Positions 44,334 through 53,637 of a DNA stretch of 64,000 bases are shown in pieces. The translations under genes were made by a program, and so were the position numbers. The stretch is from Hyphomicrobiales bacterium (GTDB lineage: Bacteria > Pseudomonadota > Alphaproteobacteria > Rhizobiales > Beijerinckiaceae): NCBI GenBank assembly GCA_900470095.1, contig UBZM01000056.1, forward strand, positions 43,956 to 107,955. Reading direction: 5' to 3'. Within the stretch, counting starts at the first letter, position 1, and every line of letters starts with the position of its first letter. The notes under the pieces were generated by a model. It was not told the DNA's origin. It ran no database searches and saw only the letters and a list, made by a program, of their open reading frames with translations.

Positions 44334-45104
44334 ATGGATATCGCAACCGGCGTCGGCATTCTGGGCGGTATCGCGACAATCATTTCGCTGATCATGATCG
44401 ATGGCGGCAATTTCGCCGCCTATTGGGACAAGCACGCCGCCATCATCATCTTCGGTGGCGCCTCGGCCGCGACCATGCTGCGCTTCCCGTTCTCCGTGAT
44501 TGCCCATGGCATTCCGATGGGCTTCCGCTTCGCCTTCACGATGCGCTCGATCCATCCGCGCGAACTGATCGACGAGATCACGCGCGTTGCCGAGATCGCC
44601 CGCAAGAGCGGCCCCGTCGCGCTGGAAAGCGTTGAGGTCTCGGATCCGTTCCTGGCCCAGGGCCTGCGCTACATCGCCGACGGCTACGACAAGGAGTTCA
44701 TCCGCGACACGATGGAGCGTGACCGCGACAACTTCCTGCAGCGGCTCGACGAGGGTTCGAAGGTCTATCGCGCGATCGGCGACTGCGCTCCGGCCTGGGG
44801 CATGATCGGCACGATTCTCGGCATGGTGACGATGTTCGCCAATATGAGCGACCCGTCCAAGCTCGGCCCCGCCATGGCGACGGCGCTGCTCGCGACGCTC
44901 TACGGGGCGATGGTCGCGAACATGTTCACGCTCCCCATCGCCGACAAGCTGCACATCAAGCTCGAGGAAGAGGAGATCTCGCGCACGCTGATCATCGACG
45001 GCGTCCTGCAGATGCGCGACGCCAAGAGCGCGACGCTGGTCCGCGAAATGCTGCTCGCCTATCTGCCCGACCATCATCGGGCCGAGATGGCGGAAGCCGC
45101 CTGA
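44334..45104 (+). CDS. MotA/PomA-type proton-channel stator subunit
   Basis: MotA/TolQ/ExbB-family protein of 256 residues with four membrane segments; the last two are GDCAPAWGMIGTILGMVTMF and LATLYGAMVANMFTLPIADK. The cytoplasmic loop has the rotor-facing charged helix (RYIADGYDKEFIRDTMERD). Its length is like PomA rather than the longer 290-residue rhizobial MotA. No flagellar gene accompanies it here. It is followed 14 bp later by its partner. Confidence 0.85.
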   Translation: MDIATGVGILGGIATIISLIMIDGGNFAAYWDKHAAIIIFGGASAATMLRFPFSVIAHGIPMGFRFAFTMRSIHPRELIDEITRVAEIARKSGPVALESVEVSDPFLAQGLRYIADGYDKEFIRDTMERDRDNFLQRLDEGSKVYRAIGDCAPAWGMIGTILGMVTMFANMSDPSKLGPAMATALLATLYGAMVANMFTLPIADKLHIKLEEEEISRTLIIDGVLQMRDAKSATLVREMLLAYLPDHHRAEMAEAA

Positions 45105-45118
45105 CGGAAGCCTGAGCG

Positions 45119-45943
45119 ATGGCGAAGAAAAATCGAGGAGGCCATGGCGGTCACGGCTGGTTCGTGACTTTCGCGGACCTGATGGCGCTGCTGATGGCGT
45201 TCTTCGTCATGGTCGCGGCCTATTCGAGCCAGGACAAGAACAAGCTTCAGATCGTCGCCGGCTCCATGCGCGAGGCCTTCGGCACGCAGACCGATATGCG
45301 GCTCGCGGGCATCGTCGAGGTCGACGGCATCCCGACCAAGACCCACATCAAGAACGCCTATATCCGGCCGCTCAGCGATGCGTCCGACACGACTGCGCCC
45401 AATCACAACCAGCAGAAGGAAGACGGCCTGGTCTCGGCGACGCATGACCGCGGCTTTGCGCTCGCGGCCGCCTCGCTCAGGCAGGCGCTGCGCGAGATGC
45501 CGGAGATCGCCGAGCTCTCGCGCAATATTCTGGTGGAGGTTTCCGAGGCGGGCATCGATATCCAGCTCGTCGATCAGGACGGGCGGGCGATGTTTGCCGA
45601 AGGCTCGGCGCAGCCGAACGAGCGCATGCGCAAGCTGCTCGCGGCCGTCGCCCCGACGCTGCGACGGATGTCCAACAAGATTGCGATTACGGGCCATACG
45701 GCCGCGCCACGTCCCGGCGCGGCACCGGAAGGCAATCCCTGGGAGCTCTCCGTGGCGCGCGCCGCGGCCGTCCGCGAGATCCTCAGCAATGCGGGCGTCC
45801 CGGATGACCGCTTCGCTTCCGTCACCGGCAAGGCCGACACCGAGCCGCTGATCAAGGACAATCCCTATCTCGCCTATAACCGGCGTGTCGGGATCGTCCT
45901 CAAGGCGGATGCACCGCCGCTGCCCTTCGGCGCGAAACCCTGA
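45119..45943 (+). CDS. MotB/OmpA-type stator subunit
   Basis: Protein of 274 residues. A single N-terminal membrane helix (FVTFADLMALLMAFFVMVAA) contains the expected ion-binding Asp20. The C-terminal OmpA domain that binds peptidoglycan has ITGHTAAPRPG and LSVARAAAVREIL. Together with the upstream subunit it forms an ion-driven stator. The pair could serve the flagellum or an independent motility or envelope system; the sequence alone does not decide. Confidence 0.88.
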   Translation: MAKKNRGGHGGHGWFVTFADLMALLMAFFVMVAAYSSQDKNKLQIVAGSMREAFGTQTDMRLAGIVEVDGIPTKTHIKNAYIRPLSDASDTTAPNHNQQKEDGLVSATHDRGFALAAASLRQALREMPEIAELSRNILVEVSEAGIDIQLVDQDGRAMFAEGSAQPNERMRKLLAAVAPTLRRMSNKIAITGHTAAPRPGAAPEGNPWELSVARAAAVREILSNAGVPDDRFASVTGKADTEPLIKDNPYLAYNRRVGIVLKADAPPLPFGAKP

Positions 45944-45974
45944 GGCAGCCTCGCCTCAGGGCGCCAACCTTGCC

Positions 45975-46502
45975 TCAAGGCGCAAGGATCAGTGCCCAGT
46001 AGACCTGATATTTCGAGCCCGGCGCATAGGCGGTGGCAATGCCCATACGGGTGGCGCCCGGCGTCTTCATGACACGGTCGTGCTGAGGCGAGTCGCGCCA
46101 GCCCGAGAAAGCCTCGGCCAGCCGCCGATAGCCGGCCGACAGATTGGCTTCCGCTCCCGGCTGGCCGGCCCGCGCCAGCCGCGCCTTGACGGCTTCGGCC
46201 TGAACGGGCTTGTCGGCCGAGGCCATGGCGGCGGCCTCCTGCTCGGCAGCCTCGACCAGGGCCGGATCAAGCTTCAGCGTGCCGAGCCCGTGGTTCATCC
46301 GGTAGGCCGAGATCATGGCGCGCGCCTCGTTTGCATCGACCCGGGCCGAGGGCGAGCCGAGATCGCGGTAGAAGGCGGGCTGGCTGGTCCGGGCAGGCTC
46401 GGTGCAGCCGGCAATGCCGAAGACGGCGAGCGCACCGGCGACAAGGGCGGGGCAGGTCATGGTCCGGTGCGCCGCGGCGGCTGCACGGAAAGGCTTGGGC
46501 AT
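45975..46502 (-). CDS. CAP-domain lipoprotein
   Basis: 175 residues with a lipoprotein signal (ALVAGALAVFGIAGC; lipobox IAGC near residue 33). The mature part is a CAP (SCP/PR1) domain with EARAMISAYRMNHGLGTLKL and SPQHDRVMKTPGATRMGIAT, including the typical helix-then-His pattern. The start at 46502 lies 4 bp after the MscS-family stop, so the two are probably cotranslated. Role unknown; CAP proteins are often envelope-associated. Confidence 0.85.
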   Translation of the reverse strand: MPKPFRAAAAAHRTMTCPALVAGALAVFGIAGCTEPARTSQPAFYRDLGSPSARVDANEARAMISAYRMNHGLGTLKLDPALVEAAEQEAAAMASADKPVQAEAVKARLARAGQPGAEANLSAGYRRLAEAFSGWRDSPQHDRVMKTPGATRMGIATAYAPGSKYQVYWALILAP

Positions 46503-46506
46503 CGCA

Positions 46507-49122
46507 TCATTCCTTGCTGTCGTCCTTGGACGCATCCTTGGCCGGTTCGGGCGCGGGCGTGGTTTCGCGCCGCACCTGCTCCTCCGGCTCCTCCTCCCCC
46601 GTCTCACCGTTGAGAAGGCGGGGCCTTGATGCGCGCGCGGTGGTTACGGCTTTCTTGCGATGCGAAGGCTTTGTTTCGCGCCCGACGGCGGCGGCGATGT
46701 CCCCAAGCGATTGCTCGATGCCGTCGAGGCCTTTGACGAGCAGCTCCGCACCAGCCGCGGGAGCCTCCATTTCGGTGAGGCGTTTGTGAATGGCGAAGTT
46801 GAGATCGCTGGTGACGCGGCCGACGATGTCGACGTCGGCCACGACGCAGATCAGGTCGAAATCCATCGTCGAGGTGCCGATCTTCTTGAACTGCACGGTT
46901 GGCGGTGGCTTCTGCAGCACGTCGCCATGGGAGTGGGCGGCTTCGGCCAGCATCGTGCGCACGGCGGACGCGTCCATTGACCTCGGCACGGTGATCGAGA
47001 TCAGGGAGCGGCCGGTGCGATCGGCGCGCACCCGGTTCCTGACCACGCCCGAGACGAGGTTGGAGTTTGGCACGATCACGGTCGAGCGATCGAAGGTCGC
47101 GATCTCGGTCGAGCGGACATTGATGCGCTTGACGATGCCTTCCGCGTCTCCGACCACGACCTGATCGCCGACCCGGATCGGGCGCTCCCAGAGCAGGATC
47201 AGCCCCGAGACGAAATTCGAGACCACGGACTGCAGGCCAAAACCGATACCGACGGAGAGGGCGCTGGCGACGAGGGTCAGGCGTTCGAGGCTGAGACCCA
47301 GCGCAGAGACGGAGAGCGCGACGGCTGCGGCATAGCCGAGATAGCCGGCGGCGGTGATGATCGAGTTGCGCAGGCCGGTATCGAGCTGTGTCGTCGGCAG
47401 GAACTTGCCTTCGAGCCAGCCCTGGGCGCCGCGTGTCGCCGTCAGGGCGAGCGCGAAGAGCAACCCGGAGACGATGATCGAGGACAGCGAGATCGTGACG
47501 CCGCCGACCTGGAAGCCGAAGAAGGCGGCGCGCAGCGACGTCAGGAAATCGACGGATTCCAGGCCCCAGGGGGCCAGCGCGAGCATCAGCGTCACCACGA
47601 TCAGCACGAGCTTGAGCAGCCCGGTGACGATGACGGCGATCTTCTGCAGCGCCGAGCCCCGGATACCGACGCCTGCCTTCAGGGTCAGCGCGAAATGTCC
47701 GTTGCCGGTCAGGAGCTCGGTGATGCCGAGATCGAGCAACTGGTAGGCAAGGACGAACAGACAGGCGAGGATGCCGAGCCAGAGCACCTGCTCGGTCAGG
47801 AAGGAGGCGAAGACGACATAGCCCGTCAGTGCAGCCAATGCGATGACGAGGCCGACGATCCAGCCGAAGATGCGGATCGGTCCGAGCGAGGCGCCATCGA
47901 CCGCCACATAGGGGCCAAGACAGGCCTCCTCCTCGACTTCCTTGTCGTCACGAAGCTGGTAAAGCCCGGCGATCAGGACCGCCGCGAAAACGAGCACGAC
48001 CACGCCGCGGACGACAATCGATGATGCCAGGCTGGCGGCGATGGCCTGGAGCCAGGCCTCGAGCACCTTGCCGGTCGATACGACGAGCGCGAGCGATGCG
48101 GCGATCCAGACCACTGTCCGGGCCGTCGAGTCCATGACGCTGACAAGGCGTCGCTGTGGCTTGTGGGGAGCAAACAGCGCGTCGGCCAATGCCTGGACGA
48201 AAGCGAAGATCGCGAGCCCGACGACGATCGCCCAGATGACCGGCTGGATGCGTGGCGGCAGGAGGCCCGCAGTCTTGAGCGCGGCGTAGATCAGCCAGCT
48301 TGCGAGCGCCGGTGGGGCCGCGCCGGCCACGATATGGGCGAGCGCGACGTGAAGGCAGCGCAGGCTGTTGGTATCACTGGTCGGGTCGAGCCGTTCCGCA
48401 AAGCGCGGCAGGTAGCGGGCGCGGGCAACGTAGAGCAGGATCGCGCCGAGGAAGGCAAAGGCGACCAGCGCGCCGCGGGCGGTGCTGGACGCTTCGGCGA
48501 CGACGGAGAGCCAGTCACCGAAGATGAGCCCGGACGCGCGCATATCTTCGGGCGAGGTCGACAGCGCAGCGCCCCAGAGTTCCGGGCTGACGATGGCGGG
48601 GCCCGGCGCGAACAAGGCCTTTGCGAAGAGGTCGCGGCGTCGGTCGCCGATGCTGGCCAGAAGCTGTTCGGCCTGGAGAAGGGCCGAGCGTGAGATCTTC
48701 AAAGTCTCGTCAGCGTCCGCAAACGCCTTCTCTCGCGTTTCGCGCTCACGGACGACCTCGGCGGATTCGGCAGGCGCCTTTGCGTCGGGCTTGGGGCCGA
48801 GCTGCTCGATGCGCAGCTTGGCCTGCTCGGTCTTCGGAGCCTGTTCCTCGGTGATGTGGCGGAGCTGTTCGAGCAGAGGCTGCAGCCTGAGCCGGTGCCG
48901 CTGCAGCTCGGCATCGGTCGCATTCGGGTTGGCGAAGAGGGTCTCGATCTGGGCGAGCTCGGCACGCGCTGCGTCGAGACGGGTCCTGGCCGGGGTTGGA
49001 TCGGGCGCCTGGGCCCAGCTCTGTGCGGCGAAGATCAGGGCCATGGCCAGAAGCCCGAGCGCTGCCAGTGCGGCGCGCCATGCTGTGGCGATGGAAACCT
49101 CTCGGAGGGCGCGGGCCGTCAT
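46507..49122 (-). CDS. Large mechanosensitive channel (DUF3772-MscS)
   Basis: 871 residues. A Sec signal peptide (LLAMALIFAAQSWA) is followed by a helical periplasmic N-terminal region typical of DUF3772 (about residues 35-200), about ten membrane helices, and a C-terminal MscS domain containing NFVSGLILLWERPIRVGDQV and VPNSNLVSGVVRN. The tail after about residue 790 is charged and low complexity. It should release solutes on hypo-osmotic shock. An upstream in-frame extension to 49233 lacks a signal sequence and is rejected; AGGATC precedes the chosen start. Confidence 0.9.
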   Translation of the reverse strand: MTARALREVSIATAWRAALAALGLLAMALIFAAQSWAQAPDPTPARTRLDAARAELAQIETLFANPNATDAELQRHRLRLQPLLEQLRHITEEQAPKTEQAKLRIEQLGPKPDAKAPAESAEVVRERETREKAFADADETLKISRSALLQAEQLLASIGDRRRDLFAKALFAPGPAIVSPELWGAALSTSPEDMRASGLIFGDWLSVVAEASSTARGALVAFAFLGAILLYVARARYLPRFAERLDPTSDTNSLRCLHVALAHIVAGAAPPALASWLIYAALKTAGLLPPRIQPVIWAIVVGLAIFAFVQALADALFAPHKPQRRLVSVMDSTARTVVWIAASLALVVSTGKVLEAWLQAIAASLASSIVVRGVVVLVFAAVLIAGLYQLRDDKEVEEEACLGPYVAVDGASLGPIRIFGWIVGLVIALAALTGYVVFASFLTEQVLWLGILACLFVLAYQLLDLGITELLTGNGHFALTLKAGVGIRGSALQKIAVIVTGLLKLVLIVVTLMLALAPWGLESVDFLTSLRAAFFGFQVGGVTISLSSIIVSGLLFALALTATRGAQGWLEGKFLPTTQLDTGLRNSIITAAGYLGYAAAVALSVSALGLSLERLTLVASALSVGIGFGLQSVVSNFVSGLILLWERPIRVGDQVVVGDAEGIVKRINVRSTEIATFDRSTVIVPNSNLVSGVVRNRVRADRTGRSLISITVPRSMDASAVRTMLAEAAHSHGDVLQKPPPTVQFKKIGTSTMDFDLICVVADVDIVGRVTSDLNFAIHKRLTEMEAPAAGAELLVKGLDGIEQSLGDIAAAVGRETKPSHRKKAVTTARASRPRLLNGETGEEEPEEQVRRETTPAPEPAKDASKDDSKE

Positions 49123-49589
49123 GGCGATCCTGGCTCGTTCAGGCTGATTCGACGCGATGCCGCACCTCGCCCTCTCCAGCAGCGTAAGGCAAGGCGAGAT
49201 CGGAAAATGCGTCGGATGGGGCAAGGACGGCACCTTGTTGCTGGGGATGCTGAATTGACGCCTGATTCATCACATTGATGTGAGAAATGGCGCAGTCAGC
49301 GAAATGCGATGATGGCCCTGATCGTCGATAATCAGGACGTGATCATGGCAACCAGGGGGCTGATTGCGCATTTTTGGGTCGATCCCGCTTAGGTCGCACA
49401 GGTCAACCCGGAGCGTGGCGTCTGGGAAACGGGCGCGGCGCTCGCACTTTTGGCATTGGCCCAAGGTCGCTTTCTGGATTTCAATCTCATCTAAATACAA
49501 TCTGTCCGCGTGCCCGTTGGCATGGTGGACTCCTGGCGAGGCGCGCTGGCTCTCTCGCCGTTCTTCTGAAATCGAACCGGGAGGTTGCG
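49123..49589. other. Intergenic region, MscS gene to molybdenum hydroxylase operon
   Basis: 467 bp between divergent genes. I see no supported gene. A 76-residue open frame on the minus strand (49270-49500) has a CxxC pair (QCQKCE) but no ribosome site or recognised domain. A short palindrome TCACATTGATGTGA lies at 49270-49283. The region should contain the promoters of both flanking genes. Confidence 0.5.
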
Positions 49590-50057
49590 GTGGCGAAGCT
49601 GAGCATAAACGGCAAAGTGCTGGATGTGGCGGTCGATGGCGACACGCCGCTGCTTTGGGTGATACGGGAACAGATCGGCCTGACCGGAACGAAATATGGC
49701 TGCGGCGTCGCGCAATGCGGTGCCTGTACCGTGCATATCGATGGGGTCGCGACGCGCTCCTGCGCGCTCCCCGTGAGCGCCGTTTCGGCGGAACAGAAGA
49801 TCGTGACCATCGAAGGGCTTTCGCCGGATGGATCGCATCCGGTCCAGAAGGCCTGGATCGCCCATGATGTTCCGCAATGCGGCTACTGCCAGAGCGGCAT
49901 GATCATGGCCGCTGCTGCGCTCCTCCAGGCCAATCCCAAGCCGAGCGAAGCGGATATCGCCAATGAAATGACCAATATCTGTCGTTGCGGCACCTATACG
50001 CGGGTCAAGGCGGCGATTCTGGATGTGGCGGCCAGCGGTACGCTCGGCCGCGGTTGA
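49590..50057 (+). CDS. (2Fe-2S)-binding subunit of a molybdenum hydroxylase (IorA-like)
   Basis: Small iron-sulfur subunit, 155 residues from a GTG at 49590 with GGGAGG about 6 nt upstream. Both 2Fe-2S clusters have complete ligands: Cys38, Cys43, Cys46 and Cys58 (plant-type, CGVAQCGACT) and Cys97, Cys100, Cys131 and Cys133 (CGYCQSGM, CRCGTY). It carries electrons from the molybdenum centre outward. The partner molybdopterin subunit begins 125 bp later, and there is no FAD subunit gene, as in isoquinoline 1-oxidoreductase-type enzymes. Confidence 0.92.
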   Translation: MAKLSINGKVLDVAVDGDTPLLWVIREQIGLTGTKYGCGVAQCGACTVHIDGVATRSCALPVSAVSAEQKIVTIEGLSPDGSHPVQKAWIAHDVPQCGYCQSGMIMAAAALLQANPKPSEADIANEMTNICRCGTYTRVKAAILDVAASGTLGRG

Positions 50058-50182
50058 GCCTCATCGCGTCGGCCCGACTGAGCGTCGGTCCGCATGTTTC
50101 ACATTTTGCCTGGGCAAGGTCGAGCGCGACGGGCCAGGTGCCCTTGCTCCCCTGCTTTCCCTGACGGAATCTGGAGGAAGAC

Positions 50183-52375
50183 ATGATCTTTGCCTCGGCT
50201 GACACATCTCCGACCCTGTCCCGCCGCACCATGCTCGCCGGCTCCGCTGCGGCGGCCGGGGCCTTCACCTTCGGCTTTGCCATACCGTTCGCTGGCGAGG
50301 CGATGGCCCAGGGGGCGGTCAAGGAAATCAATGCCTGGGTGGTGGTCCATCCCGACGACAAGGTGGTGATCCGCATCGCCCGCTCCGAAATGGGGCAGGG
50401 GACGCTAACGGGTCTCGCCCAACTCGTCGCCGAGGAACTGAACTGCGACTGGGCCAGGGTGACGACAGAATATCCGACGCCGGGCCAGAACGTCGCGCGC
50501 AACCGCGTCTGGGGTAATTTTTCGACGGGTGGCAGCCGTGGCATCCGGGAATCGCATGAGTATGTCCGCAAGGGCGGCGCAGCGGCGCGAATGATGCTGA
50601 TCCAGGCTGCCGCGACCCAGTGGAGCGTGCCGGCAGCGGAATGCTCTGCCGAGAAGAGCGTGATCACGCACAAGGCGTCAGGCCGCTCGCTGCGCTACGG
50701 GCAGGTCGCCGAGGCGGCCTCGAAGCTCGAGGCTCCTAAGGATATCCCGCTCAAGGAGCCTAAGGACTGGATGATTGCCGGCAAGCCGCTGAAGCGGCTC
50801 GACACGGTCGACAAGACCAATGGCGCCAAGATCTACGGCATCGATCTGAAGATGCCCGGTATGCTCAATGCCGCAATCAAGGACTGCCCGGTCTTCGGCG
50901 GCAAGGTGAAGAGTTTTGACGCCGCCAAGGTCAAGGCCATGCCGGGTGTGACGCATGTCGTGCCGGTGGGCGAGACGGCGGTTGCCGTCGTCGCCGAGAC
51001 CTGGTGGCAGGCGAAGACGGCGCTCGATGCGCTGCCGATCGAGTGGGACAATGGCGAGAATGCCAAGGTCTCGAGCGAGAGCATCGCCGCCTGGCTCAAG
51101 GAAGGTCTCGATGCGCCCGAAGCCGTCATCGGCAACCAGGTCGGGGATGCGAAGGGGGCGATTGCCAAGGCGGCGCGCGTCGTCGAGTCGGTCTATTCCT
51201 ATCCGTTCCAGAATCACGCCACGATGGAGCCGATGAACGCAACGGCGCGCTACACGCCGGAACGTTGCGAGGTCTGGACTCCGACCCAGAACGGCGAGGC
51301 GGCGCTGGCCGCAGCGTCCGAGGCCTCGGGACTGCCGATCGCCAAATGCGAGGCCTACAAGATCGATCTCGGTGGCGGATTTGGCCGGCGCGGCGCGGTG
51401 CATGACTGGGTCAGGCAGGTGGTTGCGATCGCCAAGCAGATCCCCGGCACGCCGATCAAGCTGGTCTGGTCGCGCGAGGAGGACATGCTGCATGGTCGCT
51501 ACCACCCGGTGACGCAGTGCAAGCTGACCGGCGGGCTCGACAAGGATGGCAATCTGACCGGGCTGCACATGCGTATTTCCGGCCAGTCGATCGTTGCCGG
51601 CATCTTCCCGCAGAACATCCAGAACGGGCGCGACCCTGCCGTCTTCCAGGGCCTCAACCCGCCTGGGCCGGAGGCTTCGATCGGATATGGCATCCCGAAT
51701 CTGCTGATCGACCACGCGATGCGCAATCCGCATGTGCCCCCCGGCTTCTGGCGCGGCGTGAACCTGAACCAGAACACGATCTATCTCGAGTGCTTCATGG
51801 ATGAGCTCGCCCATGCGGCGGGCAAGGACCCGCTCGAATTCCGCCGGGCGCTGATGAAGAACCATCCCAAGCATCTGGCCGTGCTCAATGCGGTCGCCGA
51901 GAGGGCGGAATGGGGCAAGACCCTGCCGGCCGGGGTCTATCGCGGCATCTGCCAGACCATGGGCTTTGGCTCCTATGTCGCGGCGGTCGCAGAGGTTTCG
52001 GTCAGCGCAGAGGGCAAGCTGAAGATTCACCGCATTGTCGCGGCGACAGATCCGGGCCACGCCGTCAACCCGGCCCAGATCGAGCGCCAGGTCGAGGGCT
52101 CCTTCGTCTATGGCCTTTCGGCGGCGCTCCATGGCGAGTGCACGGTCAAGGACGGGCGCATGGTCGAGGAGAATTTCGACACCTACACCGTGCTGCGCCT
52201 GGATGAGATGCCGGTGGTCGAGACGGTGATCGTTCCATCCGGCGGTTTCTGGGGTGGTGTCGGCGAACCGACGATCGCGGTTGCGGCCCCGGCGGTGTTC
52301 AACGCGATCTTCGCGGCGACCGGCAAGCGTGTGCGCTCGGTCCCGCTGAAGAACATGGATCTGCGGAAGGCCTAG
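50183..52375 (+). CDS. Molybdopterin-binding subunit of a molybdenum hydroxylase (IorB-like)
   Basis: Large catalytic subunit, 730 residues. An N-terminal Tat signal (LSRRTMLAGSAAAAGAFTFG) marks export of the folded, cofactor-loaded enzyme. Molybdopterin contacts include SEMGQGTLTGLAQLVAEEL (about residues 68-86) and LGGGFGRRGAVHDWV, and the catalytic Glu is in GGVGEPTIAVAA near the C-terminus. It belongs to the xanthine dehydrogenase family, hydroxylating an aldehyde or N-heterocycle. soxX begins 10 bp after its stop, tying it to the sox genes. Confidence 0.92.
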   Translation: MIFASADTSPTLSRRTMLAGSAAAAGAFTFGFAIPFAGEAMAQGAVKEINAWVVVHPDDKVVIRIARSEMGQGTLTGLAQLVAEELNCDWARVTTEYPTPGQNVARNRVWGNFSTGGSRGIRESHEYVRKGGAAARMMLIQAAATQWSVPAAECSAEKSVITHKASGRSLRYGQVAEAASKLEAPKDIPLKEPKDWMIAGKPLKRLDTVDKTNGAKIYGIDLKMPGMLNAAIKDCPVFGGKVKSFDAAKVKAMPGVTHVVPVGETAVAVVAETWWQAKTALDALPIEWDNGENAKVSSESIAAWLKEGLDAPEAVIGNQVGDAKGAIAKAARVVESVYSYPFQNHATMEPMNATARYTPERCEVWTPTQNGEAALAAASEASGLPIAKCEAYKIDLGGGFGRRGAVHDWVRQVVAIAKQIPGTPIKLVWSREEDMLHGRYHPVTQCKLTGGLDKDGNLTGLHMRISGQSIVAGIFPQNIQNGRDPAVFQGLNPPGPEASIGYGIPNLLIDHAMRNPHVPPGFWRGVNLNQNTIYLECFMDELAHAAGKDPLEFRRALMKNHPKHLAVLNAVAERAEWGKTLPAGVYRGICQTMGFGSYVAAVAEVSVSAEGKLKIHRIVAATDPGHAVNPAQIERQVEGSFVYGLSAALHGECTVKDGRMVEENFDTYTVLRLDEMPVVETVIVPSGGFWGGVGEPTIAVAAPAVFNAIFAATGKRVRSVPLKNMDLRKA

Positions 52376-52385
52376 GGCCCGGCGC

Positions 52386-52835
52386 ATGGCGCGCCTCGGC
52401 TTCGCCACAGCCCTCCTGCTGGGAGGACTGGCTTCCTCCCGGCCGGGCGCGGCGCTGGAGCCCTACGCCGTCGTCGGGGACGCGATTCCAAAGGCTCTCG
52501 GCGCGCATGCTGGTGATGTGGCGCGAGGGCAGGCGATCCTGCGCGACCGGGAGCGCGGCAATTGCCTGATCTGCCATCAGGGGGCGGATCCGGTAGAGCC
52601 GTTCCAGGGCGCGATCGGGCCGTCACTGGCCGGTATCGGCGCGCGGCTTGACGCCGGGCAGATCAGGCTGAGGCTGGTCGATGCATCGCGGCTCAATCCG
52701 GAGACGGTGATGCCGCCCTATTACCGGTCCGAGGGCCTGCAGGATGTCGCCCCGGCCTATCGTGGCAAGCCGGCTCTGTCGGAGCAGGAGATCGAGGATG
52801 TCGTTGCCTATCTCGCCTCCCTCAAGACATTCTGA
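52386..52835 (+). CDS. soxX: SoxX-like monoheme cytochrome c
   Basis: 149 residues with a Sec signal (FATALLLGGLASSRPGAALE). One heme site, CLICH (about residues 60-64), and an axial Met candidate in ETVMPPYYRSEG, as in SoxX. The C-terminal LSEQEIEDVVAYLASLK is the usual class I cytochrome helix. It would pair with SoxA to attach a sulfur substrate to SoxYZ and receive electrons. Its end overlaps the soxY start by 38 bp. Confidence 0.9.
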   Translation: MARLGFATALLLGGLASSRPGAALEPYAVVGDAIPKALGAHAGDVARGQAILRDRERGNCLICHQGADPVEPFQGAIGPSLAGIGARLDAGQIRLRLVDASRLNPETVMPPYYRSEGLQDVAPAYRGKPALSEQEIEDVVAYLASLKTF

Positions 52836-53292
52836 GTCCGCCCCGAGCCGGCGTGACATCGTTGTCGGCGCTGCGGCCGGGATCGGCCTTGCCGCCCTGC
52901 CGAATGCGGTGATGGCTGCGACGCAGCCGGCGCTGTCGGAGCTGATCGCGCGGCTGACCGATGGCGCGGTGCCGGAGCGCGGCAGGATCACGCTGGAGAT
53001 TCCGGCGCTCGTCGAGAACGGCAATTCGGTCGATACGAGGATCGTGGTCGAGAGCCCGATGACGGAGGCGGATCATGTCCGCTGGATTCATCTCATCGCC
53101 GAGAAGAACCCGTTCCCGGACATGGCGCGGTTTCATCTTGGCCCCCGCTCCGGCCGCGCCGAGGTCGCAACAACCTTGCGGCTGGCGACCTCGCAGAAGG
53201 TCACGGTCGTCGCTGCGCTCAGCACGGGGGGCTATCTCACGAGCGATGCCGATGTCGTGGTGACGTTGAGCGCCTGCATCGACGGCGGTTGA
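52798..53292 (+). CDS. soxY: SoxY-like sulfur carrier with variant C-terminal arm
   Basis: 164 residues with a Tat signal (SRRDIVVGAAAGIGLAALP), as usual for SoxY. The start at 52798 has GGAG 8 nt upstream and overlaps soxX. The beta-sandwich body is typical (EIPALVENGNSVDTRIVVES, HVRWIHLIAEKNPFP). The C-terminus is SACIDGG instead of the canonical GGCGG swinging arm: the single Cys is kept but followed by Ile-Asp. I recall a named SoxY-related group with an AACIE-type arm; this protein looks like that group, not canonical SoxY. Confidence 0.88.
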   Translation: MSLPISPPSRHSESAPSRRDIVVGAAAGIGLAALPNAVMAATQPALSELIARLTDGAVPERGRITLEIPALVENGNSVDTRIVVESPMTEADHVRWIHLIAEKNPFPDMARFHLGPRSGRAEVATTLRLATSQKVTVVAALSTGGYLTSDADVVVTLSACIDGG

Positions 53293-53303
53293 AGGGAGAT
53301 CCG

Positions 53304-53627
53304 ATGGCATTCAACGCCCGTATCAGCATGCCGGCGGAAGCCCGTGCCGGCGAGATCATCGAGATCCGCGTTCTGACGCGGCATCCGATGGACCGCGGCG
53401 GCCAGTCCGATGGTAAGGGGGGCACCGTCCCGCGAAAAATCCTGAACCGGCTGACGGCGACCTATTCCGGGGAACCGATCTTTCGGCTCGACATGTATAC
53501 GGGGGTCTCGGCCAATCCCTTCGTCTCCTTCACGACGCGCGCGCTCGAGACCGGCGACATCATCTTCGAATGGCGCGAGGATGGCGGAGCGGTCTTCACC
53601 CGGACGGCCAGACTGACTGTGACGTGA
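53304..53627 (+). CDS. soxZ: SoxZ-like sulfur carrier partner
   Basis: 107 residues from the ATG at 53304 with GGGAGA about 6 nt upstream; a TTG at 53289 overlapping soxY is less likely. An immunoglobulin-like beta protein with RISMPAEARAGEIIEIRVLT, HPMDRGGQSDGKG and PFVSFTTRALETGDIIFEW, all characteristic of SoxZ. No signal peptide: it should be exported with SoxY as a complex through Tat. Confidence 0.92.
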   Translation: MAFNARISMPAEARAGEIIEIRVLTRHPMDRGGQSDGKGGTVPRKILNRLTATYSGEPIFRLDMYTGVSANPFVSFTTRALETGDIIFEWREDGGAVFTRTARLTVT

Positions 53628-53637
53628 GCGCCGGGCG

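Noticed and set aside
49270..49500. Possible 76-residue minus-strand protein with CxxC
   Set aside because: No ribosome site, no recognised family and poor codon phase; kept only as a note in the intergenic entry.
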